Source: CAG-791 sp963650385
GTDB lineage: Bacteria > Bacillota > Clostridia > Lachnospirales > Lachnospiraceae
Reading direction: 5' to 3'
Assembly: GCA_963650385.1 (NCBI GenBank)
Contig: CAVJLL010000017.1
Coordinates: 1-43,438, forward strand
Length of the DNA: 43,438 nucleotides
The position numbers and the translations under genes are program-made. This document shows positions 8,114 to 16,406 of this stretch, piece by piece. A model generated the notes under the pieces. It worked only from the letters and a program-made list of their open reading frames with translations. It did no database searches and was not told the DNA's origin. The number at the start of each line of letters is the position of its first letter. Within the stretch, counting starts at the first letter, position 1.

Positions 8114-8992
8114 ATGACACTGAATCAGCTGGAATATTTCTGCGCGGTTTGCCGCTACCACAGCATTTCCCGCGCCGCCGAGGAGCTTTTTGTCTCCCAG
8201 CCCACCGTTTCCATGGCCATCCGGGATCTGGAAAACGAGCTCCATGTAAAGCTCCTTAAGCACCAGCGGAACCGCATTTCCATTACATCCGAGGGGAGCC
8301 TCTTTTACCAGAAGGCAGATGAGCTGCTGCAGCAGAGCCGGGACCTCTATGCAGAGTTCTCCAGCATTTCGAGCAATCAGCGGCCGCTGAAGATCGCCAT
8401 CCCGCCGCTGATCAGCACGGTCCTTTTTCCCCGCATCATTGATGCCTTCCATGAAAAAAACGATACGCCGGTCGAGCTGTATGAATACGGAAGCGTACGT
8501 GCGCGCAAGCTCCTCGACGCTGAGGTGCTGGACATTGCCTTCGTCAACATGGATTTTCCGAATCTCGAGCAGTACAACTACCATGAAATCATGCAGAACC
8601 ACGTTAACTACTGCATTTCCCGCTCGCACCGATATGCCGGCCGTGACTGCGTGACCATGGACATGCTGACGGATGAGCGCGTCATCCTGCTGAACACAGA
8701 TTCCGTACTGAACCGACAGATTCTCGAGAAGTTCACCGCAGCCAAAATAAAGCCGACCGTGTATCTCTACAGCAGTCAGCTTTATACAACGCTCAATTTT
8801 GTCCGCGGCGGCGACTGCGGAGCCTTTCTCTACTCCTCCATTGCCGTAAACCCGCGTGATTTTGTCCAGCTTCCGCTGGTGCCGACCGCGCACTCCCACT
8901 TCGGCATCATCTGGAAGAAGAGCTCCTTCATCTCACAGAAATCGGAGCAGTTTCTTAAATTTGTGCAGCACTATGAGCTGATTTCTGCTTAG
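8114..8992 (+). CDS. LysR-family regulator of the tartrate operon
   Basis: A 292-residue LysR-type transcription factor. The N-terminal winged helix-turn-helix (MTLNQLEYFCAVCRYHSI followed by AAEELFVSQPTVSMAIRDLE) is typical, and the rest is a periplasmic-binding-protein-like effector domain. AAGGAGG lies eight bases before the ATG at 8114. It is transcribed away from the transporter-ttdAB operon, the same layout as E. coli ttdR/ttdAB-ttdT, so it is expected to sense tartrate and activate that operon. A repeat hairpin starts 3 bp after its stop codon and a strong bidirectional terminator follows. Confidence 0.88.
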   Translation: MTLNQLEYFCAVCRYHSISRAAEELFVSQPTVSMAIRDLENELHVKLLKHQRNRISITSEGSLFYQKADELLQQSRDLYAEFSSISSNQRPLKIAIPPLISTVLFPRIIDAFHEKNDTPVELYEYGSVRARKLLDAEVLDIAFVNMDFPNLEQYNYHEIMQNHVNYCISRSHRYAGRDCVTMDMLTDERVILLNTDSVLNRQILEKFTAAKIKPTVYLYSSQLYTTLNFVRGGDCGAFLYSSIAVNPRDFVQLPLVPTAHSHFGIIWKKSSFISQKSEQFLKFVQHYELISA

Positions 8993-8995
8993 CAT

Positions 8996-9065
8996 CTGCC
9001 AATTTCAATCGTAAATTTTCCTGCAAGCAGCGGGTTCACGTTGAAATATGGCAGGTGCTGAACAG
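8996..9065. repeat. 70-bp hairpin repeat, copy 1 of 2
   Basis: CTGCCA-ATTTCAA at the left pairs with TTGAAAT-ATGGCAG at the right, around an internal stem and loop. About 60 of 70 bases recur at 29643-29711, including TTCACGTTGAAATATGGCAG. It starts 3 bp after the LysR stop codon. Confidence 0.75.
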
Positions 9066-9070
9066 ATACA

Positions 9071-9112
9071 AAAAAAGCGGGGCGGATTCCAAAAGAATCC
9101 GCCCCGCTTTTC
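9071..9112. terminator. Bidirectional terminator between LysR gene and sugar-binding gene
   Basis: A perfect 17-bp stem (AAAAGCGGGGCGGATTC and its complement) with a short CAAAA loop, A-rich on the left and T-rich on the right. It fits termination of both converging transcripts. Confidence 0.88.
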
Positions 9113-9147
9113 GGGTTTATTATGTCCTGTCAGTAAGCAGCCGGCAA

Positions 9148-10935
9148 TTAGTTTGCCTTGCTGTTCTGATAGTAGGTGTTGTACAGATCCAGAACGTTCT
9201 GTGCGTTCTGTGCCTCAAGCTCTGCAACGTAGGTATCCCAGTCCTTATCAACATCTGCCTGGCCCATAGCGAACTTCAGAGTCCAGGTGTTCTCGGTGCT
9301 GAACAGAGGAGTTGCCCAGAGGTTGAGCTGCTCCTTGTCATCCTCAGAAAGAGCGATGGTAGGATCCAGAGGACGAAGCTCTCTGTACTCGCCCTGGCGC
9401 TTGTAGAAGTCCTGAAGGTCCTCAGAGAAGTTGGAGGTCAGGAGCTCTGCGCTGCCGCTGTACATGAAGTTGCCGCATGCGAAGCCGTACTTGAGTCTCA
9501 TGTCTTCCTGATCGTCAGAGGTCTGTGCGATGGAAAGGCCGCCGCAGTAGTACTGCGGATTCAGTGTGTACTTGCCGTCGGTAACGGTGTAGGTTCCGTC
9601 CTCACCCTCGATGCCCCACTTGGTCAGTGTCAGACCTTCGTTGCTGTACCACAGCCAGTCGATGAAGCGCATCATCTTGATGAAGTCATCGGTTCCAAGC
9701 GTGTCAAGAGCCTTTGCAGATACCATCAGGCCGCACTCCAGACGGGAGTTCTCTGCCTGGTAGTTCGTGGTTCCCTTCGGGATAACGCAGCGATAAACCT
9801 CAAAGTTGCCCTCGCCCAGCTGAGAAGCAAGTCCCTCGATCTGGGAAGTGGTGGTTGCACGGTTGGTCAGGATCAGAGCAGTCTTGCCGGTGTAGAACTT
9901 GTTGTCGGCAGTAGCATCCTGCTGAGACCAGGTCTCGGGATCCAGGATCTTGTTGTCAACAAGCTTCTTAACAACCTTCATGTACTCCTTGTATGCATCG
10001 CTGGTGCTGGAGAGCTTGAACTCATCCGCATCGGTATCGAAGTACAGATCTGCGCCGTTGGTGCCGTTCTGGCTCCAGGTGGTGTAGATGCCGTAGGTTC
10101 TGGAAATCAGGTTCAGGAGGCATCCGCCGGAGCCGTAGCCGGAATCGGAGCCGCACCATCTGTCAGACCAGATGTAATCGCCCTCAGAGCAAAGGCCCTG
10201 CTCTACCATGTACTTCTTAACGCCGATCAGGATGTCTGCGAACTCGTCCCAGGTCCAATCCTTCTCGAGAGATGCTACGTCGTAGCCAGCTGCCTCAAAG
10301 AGATCGGTGCGAAGGAGCAGTGTGTAGTCCTGAAGGGAAGTCTCCTTCATGCCGGGAAGGCGATAATACTTGCCATCCTCCTGCTTCAGCGTGCTGACAT
10401 CGGCTTCCATGTTGTAGTCGTTGTAGAAGCTGGTGTAGTTGGGCATGTACTGAACATAGTCAGATACCGGAACGACACCGCCGCCGTTTACATAGCTGGA
10501 CTCATCGTATACCTTCGGGATGATCATCGGAGCCTCACCGGAGTTGATGGCCAGGGAAACCTTCTGCGCATAGTCAGCGTTGTTTACGATGGTCAGATCC
10601 AGGTGAACGTTGGTTGCCTGCTCGATGGCCCAGAAAATGCCGCCCTCCTCGCTCCAGGAATCCAGAAGCGGATATGCGTCATTGTCGTTGAAGAACATCG
10701 TGTAGGTCACAGGCTCCTCGGAATAGAACTGGGAGCCGTAGGTGTAACCGTCTGCCTGGTATACACCATTCTCGTCCGCAACTGCCTCTTCTACAGTCTC
10801 CGCGGATGAATCTGCTGCTGCATCGCTGGTAGAAGCTGCAGAGTCAGAAGAAGATGACGAGCTGCTTCCGCAGCCAGCCAGCATGGTTGCAGCCATAGCA
10901 GCTGCAAGCACTGCACTAATGAGTTTCTTTTTCAT
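9148..10935 (-). CDS. Sugar-binding lipoprotein of ABC transporter
   Basis: A 595-residue extracellular solute-binding protein of the LplA-like type that works with two permeases and a shared ATPase. A lipoprotein signal peptide is clear: MKKK, a hydrophobic stretch, then the lipobox LAGC with Cys22 as the lipidated residue. A Ser/Ala/Asp-rich linker follows to about residue 55, then the binding domain. AAAGGAGG lies four to five bases before the ATG at 10935. It is third after the two permease genes, separated from them by 95 bp that hold a strong hairpin, which may raise its mRNA level relative to the permeases. The ligand is probably a xylo-oligosaccharide or aldouronic acid, judging from the GH67 gene upstream; this is inference. 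Confidence 0.88.
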   Translation of the reverse strand: MKKKLISAVLAAAMAATMLAGCGSSSSSSSDSAASTSDAAADSSAETVEEAVADENGVYQADGYTYGSQFYSEEPVTYTMFFNDNDAYPLLDSWSEEGGIFWAIEQATNVHLDLTIVNNADYAQKVSLAINSGEAPMIIPKVYDESSYVNGGGVVPVSDYVQYMPNYTSFYNDYNMEADVSTLKQEDGKYYRLPGMKETSLQDYTLLLRTDLFEAAGYDVASLEKDWTWDEFADILIGVKKYMVEQGLCSEGDYIWSDRWCGSDSGYGSGGCLLNLISRTYGIYTTWSQNGTNGADLYFDTDADEFKLSSTSDAYKEYMKVVKKLVDNKILDPETWSQQDATADNKFYTGKTALILTNRATTTSQIEGLASQLGEGNFEVYRCVIPKGTTNYQAENSRLECGLMVSAKALDTLGTDDFIKMMRFIDWLWYSNEGLTLTKWGIEGEDGTYTVTDGKYTLNPQYYCGGLSIAQTSDDQEDMRLKYGFACGNFMYSGSAELLTSNFSEDLQDFYKRQGEYRELRPLDPTIALSEDDKEQLNLWATPLFSTENTWTLKFAMGQADVDKDWDTYVAELEAQNAQNVLDLYNTYYQNSKAN

Positions 10936-10991
10936 GTTTCCTCCTTTTGTTTATGAAACTCGGGATCACAACTCATTATTATGATCCTTCT

Positions 10992-11023
10992 ATATAAAAG
11001 CCTCCCCTAAGGAGCTTTTATAT
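10992..11023. other. Intra-operon hairpin between permease and binding-protein genes
   Basis: ATATAAAAG (10992-11000) pairs with CTTTTATAT (11015-11023) and CTCC with GGAG inside, giving about 13 bp. There is no T-run on the minus strand beyond the stem. Such hairpins often protect the binding-protein mRNA; a second weak one (GGATCA/TGATCC) follows closer to the gene. Confidence 0.6.
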
Positions 11024-11030
11024 CATGTAA

Positions 11031-11927
11031 TTATCCCTTCACGCCGCCCAGCATCATGCCGGCCACGAAGTACTTCTGAATGAAAGGATATACGCAGATG
11101 ATCGGTGCTGCGGTCAGTACCATTGCGCAGGACTTGATGTTGGCAGCAATGGTCATTGCCTCGCCGGCATCCTCTGCAGAGCCGCTGGAGGTCGAGATCA
11201 ATGTGCGCAGGTAATATGCCACCGGCCACTTGCTCTGGGTATCGAGATACAGGAACGCATCGAACCAGTCATTCCAGTACTGCACCAGATAGAACAGCGT
11301 CATCGTTGCCAGAATCGGCTTGGACATCGGCAGTGCCACATGGATGAAGGCACCGAACCGGGACAGACCGTCGATCTCGCCGGCCTCCTCCAGCTCCTTC
11401 GGAACCGATTCAAAGAAGGACCGCATCAGAATGACATAATAGGTAGAAACCACACCCGGAAGGATGAAGGAAGCGATGGTGTCCTTCAGTCCGAGGGTAA
11501 CCATCAGGATGTAGTTCGGGATCATGCCGCCTGCAAAGTACATTGTGAAGATGATGAACGGTCCGACGAACTTGTTGCCCCGCAGCTCCGGCTTGGAAAG
11601 CGGATAAGCCAGAAGGCTGGACAGAACCAGTGCCGAGATGGTGCCGATCACCGCATAAATCAGCGTGTTCGCATAGTCCGGAAGGAATACGCCGCTCTTA
11701 AGCACATATGCATAGGTCTGAATGCTGAAGCCGACCGGAATGATTCCGACCTTGCCTGCAACAATCGCCTCCGTCGAGGAGAAGGACTGTGCAATCAGAT
11801 AGAGGAACGGATACAGCATGGCAATGCAGACAATGCCGACCAGGATATCATTGAAAATCATGAAGGCGCGATAGCTGCCCGAAACGATCATGCGGGAGCC
11901 TTCCGGCGCATCTTTAATCTTAGCCAT
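11031..11927 (-). CDS. Carbohydrate ABC transporter permease, LplC/YtcP-like
   Basis: A 298-residue inner-membrane permease of the MalG/LplC type with about six hydrophobic segments. The cytoplasmic EAA loop that contacts the ATPase reads ELEEAGEIDGLSRFGAFIHV, followed by LPMSKPIL, as in MalG-type permeases. GAAAGGAG precedes the ATG at 11927. It starts 24 bp after the end of the first permease and forms the channel with it. No ATPase gene is nearby, which is normal for this family: a shared MsmX/MsiK-type ATPase elsewhere would power it. Confidence 0.9.
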   Translation of the reverse strand: MAKIKDAPEGSRMIVSGSYRAFMIFNDILVGIVCIAMLYPFLYLIAQSFSSTEAIVAGKVGIIPVGFSIQTYAYVLKSGVFLPDYANTLIYAVIGTISALVLSSLLAYPLSKPELRGNKFVGPFIIFTMYFAGGMIPNYILMVTLGLKDTIASFILPGVVSTYYVILMRSFFESVPKELEEAGEIDGLSRFGAFIHVALPMSKPILATMTLFYLVQYWNDWFDAFLYLDTQSKWPVAYYLRTLISTSSGSAEDAGEAMTIAANIKSCAMVLTAAPIICVYPFIQKYFVAGMMLGGVKG

Positions 11928-11951
11928 TTTTAACTCTCCTTTCCTTCTTAA

Positions 11952-12902
11952 TCAGTACAGTCCGCTGCCGGTTGCCTTCTTGGAGAAGACGTTGGCTGCC
12001 GTCAGAAGGACGATGTTGATAAGACCCTGGAACAGACCGACGGCTGTAGCGTAGCTGTAGTTGCCGGATCCAAGACCCATGCGGTAAACGTAGGTCGCAA
12101 TGATATCGGCCGTCTCATAGGTGGTAGGCTGATACAGAAGGAATACCTTCTCGAAAGCAGCCGATCCGCAAAGGGAACCGATGTTCAGGATCAGGAGCGT
12201 CATGATCGTCGGCAGAATTCCGGGAATCGTAACGTGCCAGATCTGCTGGAAGCGGTTTGCTCCGTCAAGGCTGGCAGCCTCGTACAGCTCCGGGTTGATG
12301 CCGGACATTGCAGCAAGGTACAGGATGGTGCCCCAGCCAAGTCCCTGCCATACACCGGACACAACGAAGATCGTTGTAAACCACTCCGGCAGAGAGATGA
12401 ACTGAACTGCCTCACCGCCGAGAGAAGTGATCAGGTGGTTGATCGGGCCGCTGGTGGAAAGAAGCTCGCGGATCATGCCGGCCACGATAACCATGGAGAT
12501 GAAGTGCGGCAGATAGGAAATGGTCTGCACCAGCTTCTTATAATGTACGTTCTTGATCTCGTTCAGCAGAATCGCGAAGATGATCGTGATCGGGAAGCTG
12601 ACAACCAGATACTTGATATTCAATGCGAGCGTGTTGCGGAACGCTCTCCAGAAATTGGTATCCTTAATGAACTGGTTGAAATACTTCAGACCGCTCCACT
12701 CATCACCGAAAATGCTGCTGCCTGCGCGGTAGCGGCGGAATGCGATGATGTTGCCGATCATGGGAATGTACCGGAAAATTACATAATACAGAACCGGTAT
12801 CAGCATCATGACATACAGCTGCCAGTACTTCTTAAGGTGTCTGCCGAAGCTTTCCTGCTGACATACATCCTTGCTGGCTTTGGTTTTGTTCTTTCCTGCC
12901 AT
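11952..12902 (-). CDS. Carbohydrate ABC transporter permease, LplB-like
   Basis: A 316-residue permease of the MalF/LplB type and the first gene of the transporter operon. It has a short charged N-terminus, about six hydrophobic segments and an EAA loop (ELYEAASLDGANRFQQIWHV, then TIPGILPT). GGGGAGG lies upstream of the ATG at 12902. The 273 bp before it contain a candidate operator (13043-13080) and probably the operon promoter, so it may be expressed separately from the GH67 gene that lies upstream in the same direction. Confidence 0.9.
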   Translation of the reverse strand: MAGKNKTKASKDVCQQESFGRHLKKYWQLYVMMLIPVLYYVIFRYIPMIGNIIAFRRYRAGSSIFGDEWSGLKYFNQFIKDTNFWRAFRNTLALNIKYLVVSFPITIIFAILLNEIKNVHYKKLVQTISYLPHFISMVIVAGMIRELLSTSGPINHLITSLGGEAVQFISLPEWFTTIFVVSGVWQGLGWGTILYLAAMSGINPELYEAASLDGANRFQQIWHVTIPGILPTIMTLLILNIGSLCGSAAFEKVFLLYQPTTYETADIIATYVYRMGLGSGNYSYATAVGLFQGLINIVLLTAANVFSKKATGSGLY

Positions 12903-13042
12903 CAGACTCTACCTCCCCTAATGGATATTTTGTGCATTCTCCCGAGGTTTCCCTTCAGGATATATTTACTTTAACATGCAAATCTTGCTGAATCCATCCA
13001 CCTTTTGCGTTGTTTTTTTCATTTGTTGCGTGGCGCTTGTCT

Positions 13043-13080
13043 ATTTTGCTCATTCGACACCCGCATTTACTGAGCAAAAT
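13043..13080. promoter_or_regulatory. 10-bp inverted repeat, candidate operator of transporter operon
   Basis: ATTTTGCTCA (13043-13052) and TGAGCAAAAT (13071-13080) are perfect inverse copies with centres 28 bp apart, about 140 bp upstream of the first permease. Candidate target for the AraC regulator at 15495, unproven. Confidence 0.45.
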
Positions 13081-13175
13081 GTACAGGAATCAGCACGTTT
13101 TGCATGTTTTCTTTGCCGCGCATACGGCAAATCCTGCTCTTTCTTGCGAAAGTTTTCCATTCAGAAAATCCTTCT

Positions 13176-15251
13176 TCAGAAGATTTCTCTTCCCTTTTCA
13201 TCAGCAATGCCGCTCTTGCGGAAGAAATAGGAATTCACCTGGTCCCTCCACTCTCTTGCATTGGCCAGCTGCAGCGCAAAGCGCTCGGAAATATTTGTAA
13301 ACGAATCCTCCGGGATTCTTCCCTTCAGTCCTGCAAATGCCTCCGCCATCGCTTCTGCCTCCTGATACCCTTCAAAATGGGAATCATAAATGTGCTGGAT
13401 CAGGGTCTTGCCGGTGGACAGCTTCCATGTATACGGAATGTGATGGAAGAACAAAAGGAGCTCCTCCGGGCACTTGTGCGGATCCTCATACTGCTCTGCG
13501 TTCTCCGGATAATACTGCTGTGCATAGCCGGTTCCGCGGCTGGAGCGGTCTACGCCGATCCCCAGATGATCCGCCCTGTGATAGGTGCCCCAGCGGGAAT
13601 ACTCATAGCCGTCCACGCTGCAGCCGTAATGGGTGTTCGGCGTCACCATCCAGCCGATGCCCAGCGGGCTGGTGTATTTCTCATAGGTAGCGCGGGAGCC
13701 CATCAGGATCTTAACAATGACTTCAATGGCTTCCGAATCCGTATCGAAGGTCATCTGTGCCCACTCTCTTGCAATCTCCTCGCTCGAAAGCTCCGTGTCG
13801 AAGGCAAGACGGCCGAATCCGTAGAAATTGGCTGCTGCCAGATCGTTTCCGGTCCAGTTCGCATCATTTCCGGTGTTGGCAACAGCTGCGAATCCGGCCA
13901 TGCCGCTCTTCTGATTACCGTAGGTACGGCCGCTCACGATATCCTTCACCTGATCACCGGCGCCCTCCTGCAGACGGTCATCCTTCTCCGGATGTCTGGT
14001 GCAGTAGGTGTGATACTCCAGCACCTCCTTGAACATCGGCATCAGGTAGCATACATCGATCTGGTGTCCGGTATATTCCTGTGCAATCTGCACCTCCAGC
14101 ATCTGGTTGGTGCGGCGAAGGCCGCCCATCAGCGGGTGAATCGGCTCACGGATCTGGAAGTCCATCGGTCCGTTCTTAATCTGAAGGATGACATTGTCGT
14201 GATAATCGCCGTCCATCGCCTTGAAGTTGTCATAGCCGGAGCGTGCGCGGTCGGTTTTGTAATCTCTCCAGTCCTGCGTGCAGTTGTAGACAAAGCAGCG
14301 CCAGATGATGGTGCCGCCGTAGGGCTCTACAATATCCGCCAGCATATTGGCGCCGTCGGCCTGGGTTCTGCCGTAGGTAAACGGGCCGGGGCGTCCCTCG
14401 GAATCCGCCTTCACCAGGAACCCGCCGAAATTCGGGATCCGTGCAAAGACCTCCTTAATCTTGTCCTTCCACCACGCAATGACCTCTGCATTCAGCGGAT
14501 CGCAGTTATCGAGTCCGCCGATCTCAATGGGAGAGGCAAAATTCAGGCTCAGATACAGACTGATGCCGTAATCTGCAAAAATACGTGCCATCTCCGCCAG
14601 CTTATCAAAGTAGCGCTCGGTGATGAGATCCGTCGCATCGCCCTTCACATTTACGTTGTTGATCACCACCGCATTGATGCCGACGCTCGCTGTAAGGCGT
14701 GCGTAATCCCTGGTGCGCTCGTCGACAACAACGGTTCCGTCCTTAAAAAAGAAGGACTCTCCGGAGTAGCCGCGCTCAATGTCGTTGGTCATGTTGTCCC
14801 AGTGGTTGAGCATGCGGAGCGGATTGGAGGGAACCGCCGTCCCCTGCGTCTCCTGCGGTGTCTTCCCGGTTGCAATGCCGCGCAGCAGTGCAAAGGCTCC
14901 GTAGAGTACGCCCTTTTCTCCCTGCGCCTCGATCCGGATGCTCTTGTCCGTCACCCGAATCCGATAGCTCTCCTCCTTCTGGTTCTCCGACAATGCCGCA
15001 AGATCAGCCTCACCGATCCAGTCCGCAGCATCGGCATGAACCAGACAAATGCCGCTTTCCGATGCTCCCTCGCAGACGGCAGCGTCTGCTCCCAGCATGC
15101 CGGAGAGCCCCTGCTGCAGCTCACCTGCCGCCGCGCTCACGATTCCCGTGTTCGCAAAGCCGTCGATGCTGATGCTGCCCGCATAGCTACCGAATCCCGT
15201 ATCCTTCACCGGATGCCAGGAAAGCCACAGCTGCTTCCATGTATTTGCCAT
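13176..15251 (-). CDS. GH67 alpha-glucuronidase
   Basis: A 691-residue family 67 alpha-glucuronidase, which removes (4-O-methyl-)glucuronic acid from the non-reducing xylose of short xylo-oligosaccharides inside the cell. With the ATG at 15251 (GGAGGA upstream), the general acid falls at Glu285 (DSEGRPGP), and the pair that activates water at Asp364 (NGPMDFQ) and Glu392 (AQEYTG). I recall these same numbers for the Geobacillus stearothermophilus enzyme, which strongly supports both the identification and the start. There is no signal peptide. It is divergent from the AraC regulator and upstream of the sugar transporter, so imported aldouronic acids are the likely substrate. GH67 acts before the GH43 and GH3 xylosidases of this window. 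Confidence 0.95.
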   Translation of the reverse strand: MANTWKQLWLSWHPVKDTGFGSYAGSISIDGFANTGIVSAAAGELQQGLSGMLGADAAVCEGASESGICLVHADAADWIGEADLAALSENQKEESYRIRVTDKSIRIEAQGEKGVLYGAFALLRGIATGKTPQETQGTAVPSNPLRMLNHWDNMTNDIERGYSGESFFFKDGTVVVDERTRDYARLTASVGINAVVINNVNVKGDATDLITERYFDKLAEMARIFADYGISLYLSLNFASPIEIGGLDNCDPLNAEVIAWWKDKIKEVFARIPNFGGFLVKADSEGRPGPFTYGRTQADGANMLADIVEPYGGTIIWRCFVYNCTQDWRDYKTDRARSGYDNFKAMDGDYHDNVILQIKNGPMDFQIREPIHPLMGGLRRTNQMLEVQIAQEYTGHQIDVCYLMPMFKEVLEYHTYCTRHPEKDDRLQEGAGDQVKDIVSGRTYGNQKSGMAGFAAVANTGNDANWTGNDLAAANFYGFGRLAFDTELSSEEIAREWAQMTFDTDSEAIEVIVKILMGSRATYEKYTSPLGIGWMVTPNTHYGCSVDGYEYSRWGTYHRADHLGIGVDRSSRGTGYAQQYYPENAEQYEDPHKCPEELLLFFHHIPYTWKLSTGKTLIQHIYDSHFEGYQEAEAMAEAFAGLKGRIPEDSFTNISERFALQLANAREWRDQVNSYFFRKSGIADEKGREIF

Positions 15252-15371
15252 ACTATCCTCCATTCCGCAGGCCCATGCCCGCTGTGAAAACTCTCTCAAA
15301 AATACTGGTAAAAATATTATCGAAGGGTCAAAAAAAACCTCCCTTCATTATGTGCTCTTTTTTTGTCAGCC

Positions 15372-15400
15372 TTTGCGAAAAAGCCCGGATCGTTTATACT
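15372..15400 (+). promoter_or_regulatory. Candidate promoter of the AraC-type regulator
   Basis: TTTGCG (15372-15377) and TATACT (15395-15400) with 17-bp spacing, about 95 bp before the TTG start. The -35 box is weak, as expected for an activated or low-level promoter. Confidence 0.4.
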
Positions 15401-15408
15401 ATGTATCA

Positions 15409-15457
15409 GTTCAGCAGCATCGAGGATTTGCGAAGCAAATTCGAGATGACGCTGAAC
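15409..15457 (+). promoter_or_regulatory. Leader hairpin of the AraC-type regulator
   Basis: GTTCAGC (15409-15415) pairs with GCTGAAC (15451-15457), then CATC with GATG, and ATTTGC with GCAAAT at the tip (loop GAA). It lies directly downstream of the candidate promoter and 38 bp before the start codon, so it would form in the untranslated leader or act as an operator. Confidence 0.5.
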
Positions 15458-15494
15458 AATACCATATAAGACATCTTATTAAAGGAGTTCTGTA

Positions 15495-16406
15495 TTGTCC
15501 GACTTAGAAAACACACCCGTTGTGGATGAATTTCACCCCCGCCTTCACGGCATCCGCGAGGAAGTCACCTATTCCGATATTCAGGGCATCAAGCTGTATC
15601 ACAACCGCAATACCATCCACTTTCCTCCGCACTGGCATGCCGCCATCGAGATCCTGTATCCTCTGGAGGAGAACTACACCGTCCGCATCGGCACGCAGGA
15701 GCACGAGCTCGTTCCGGGCGACATTCTTGTGGTCGCTCCCGGCACCATTCACTCCTATACGCCGCCGGAAACCGGCGAACGGATTTTCATTCTCTTCGAT
15801 TACAATCTGCTGCAGATGATCACCAGCATGCGGCAGGTGATGCAGGCCATTCAGCCCTACCTTCTGATCACGCAGACGGCCTATCCGCCTCTGAACGAGA
15901 AGCTTCAGGCGCTTTTGCAGGATGTCATCGAGGAATACGACAACGATACGCCCTACAGCGGCGCCATCATCTGGTCAAGACTCCTGGAATTCTTTGCCTA
16001 TCTGGGAAGGACCAACATCTACCGCGTGTCGCATTCCAAGGAATTCCCCAAGGACAAGCGACAGGAATACGTGGCGAAATTCATGGAGGTCTGCAACTAC
16101 ATCACCGACCATCTGGACGAAGAGATCAACACGGACCGTCTGGCAGAGATCGCAGGCTTTTCCAAGTTCCACTTTTCCCGCCTGTTCAAGGAATTCACCG
16201 GCCGCTCCAGCCACGAGTACCTAATCCAGCGCCGGCTTGAGGCCGCCGAGCAGCTTCTGGCCAACCCGGATCTGTCCATCACGGACGTTGCCATGCAGTC
16301 CGGCTTCAATTCCCTCTCCACCTTCACCCGCGTGTTCAAGGCCGAGAAGGAAATGACGCCCTCCGCCTTCCGCGAAATCAACCAGAAGAGCAATCACACC
16401 AGCTGA
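15495..16406 (+). CDS. AraC-family regulator of the xylan locus
   Basis: A 303-residue transcription factor with an N-terminal cupin sensor domain (FPPHWHAAIEILYPLEE, then ELVPGDILVVAPGTIHSY) and a C-terminal pair of AraC helix-turn-helix motifs (TDRLAEIAGFSKFHFSRLFK and ITDVAMQSGFNSLSTFTRVF). The start is TTG at 15495 with AAAGGAG seven bases upstream; no ATG fits. A weak start codon plus a leader hairpin suggests low expression. It sits between GH67/transporter and GH2/esterase/GH43, and probably activates both in response to a xylan-derived sugar. Its 3' end overlaps the converging GH2 gene by 13 bp. Confidence 0.9.
   Translation: MSDLENTPVVDEFHPRLHGIREEVTYSDIQGIKLYHNRNTIHFPPHWHAAIEILYPLEENYTVRIGTQEHELVPGDILVVAPGTIHSYTPPETGERIFILFDYNLLQMITSMRQVMQAIQPYLLITQTAYPPLNEKLQALLQDVIEEYDNDTPYSGAIIWSRLLEFFAYLGRTNIYRVSHSKEFPKDKRQEYVAKFMEVCNYITDHLDEEINTDRLAEIAGFSKFHFSRLFKEFTGRSSHEYLIQRRLEAAEQLLANPDLSITDVAMQSGFNSLSTFTRVFKAEKEMTPSAFREINQKSNHTS

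Noticed and set aside
9055..10809. 584-codon open frame opposite the sugar-binding lipoprotein
   Set aside because: Starts within the repeat and runs through the terminator at 9071-9112; antisense shadow.
13104..15287. 727-codon open frame opposite the GH67 gene
   Set aside because: Antisense shadow; no ribosome site and no recognisable domain, while the minus strand encodes an unambiguous GH67.
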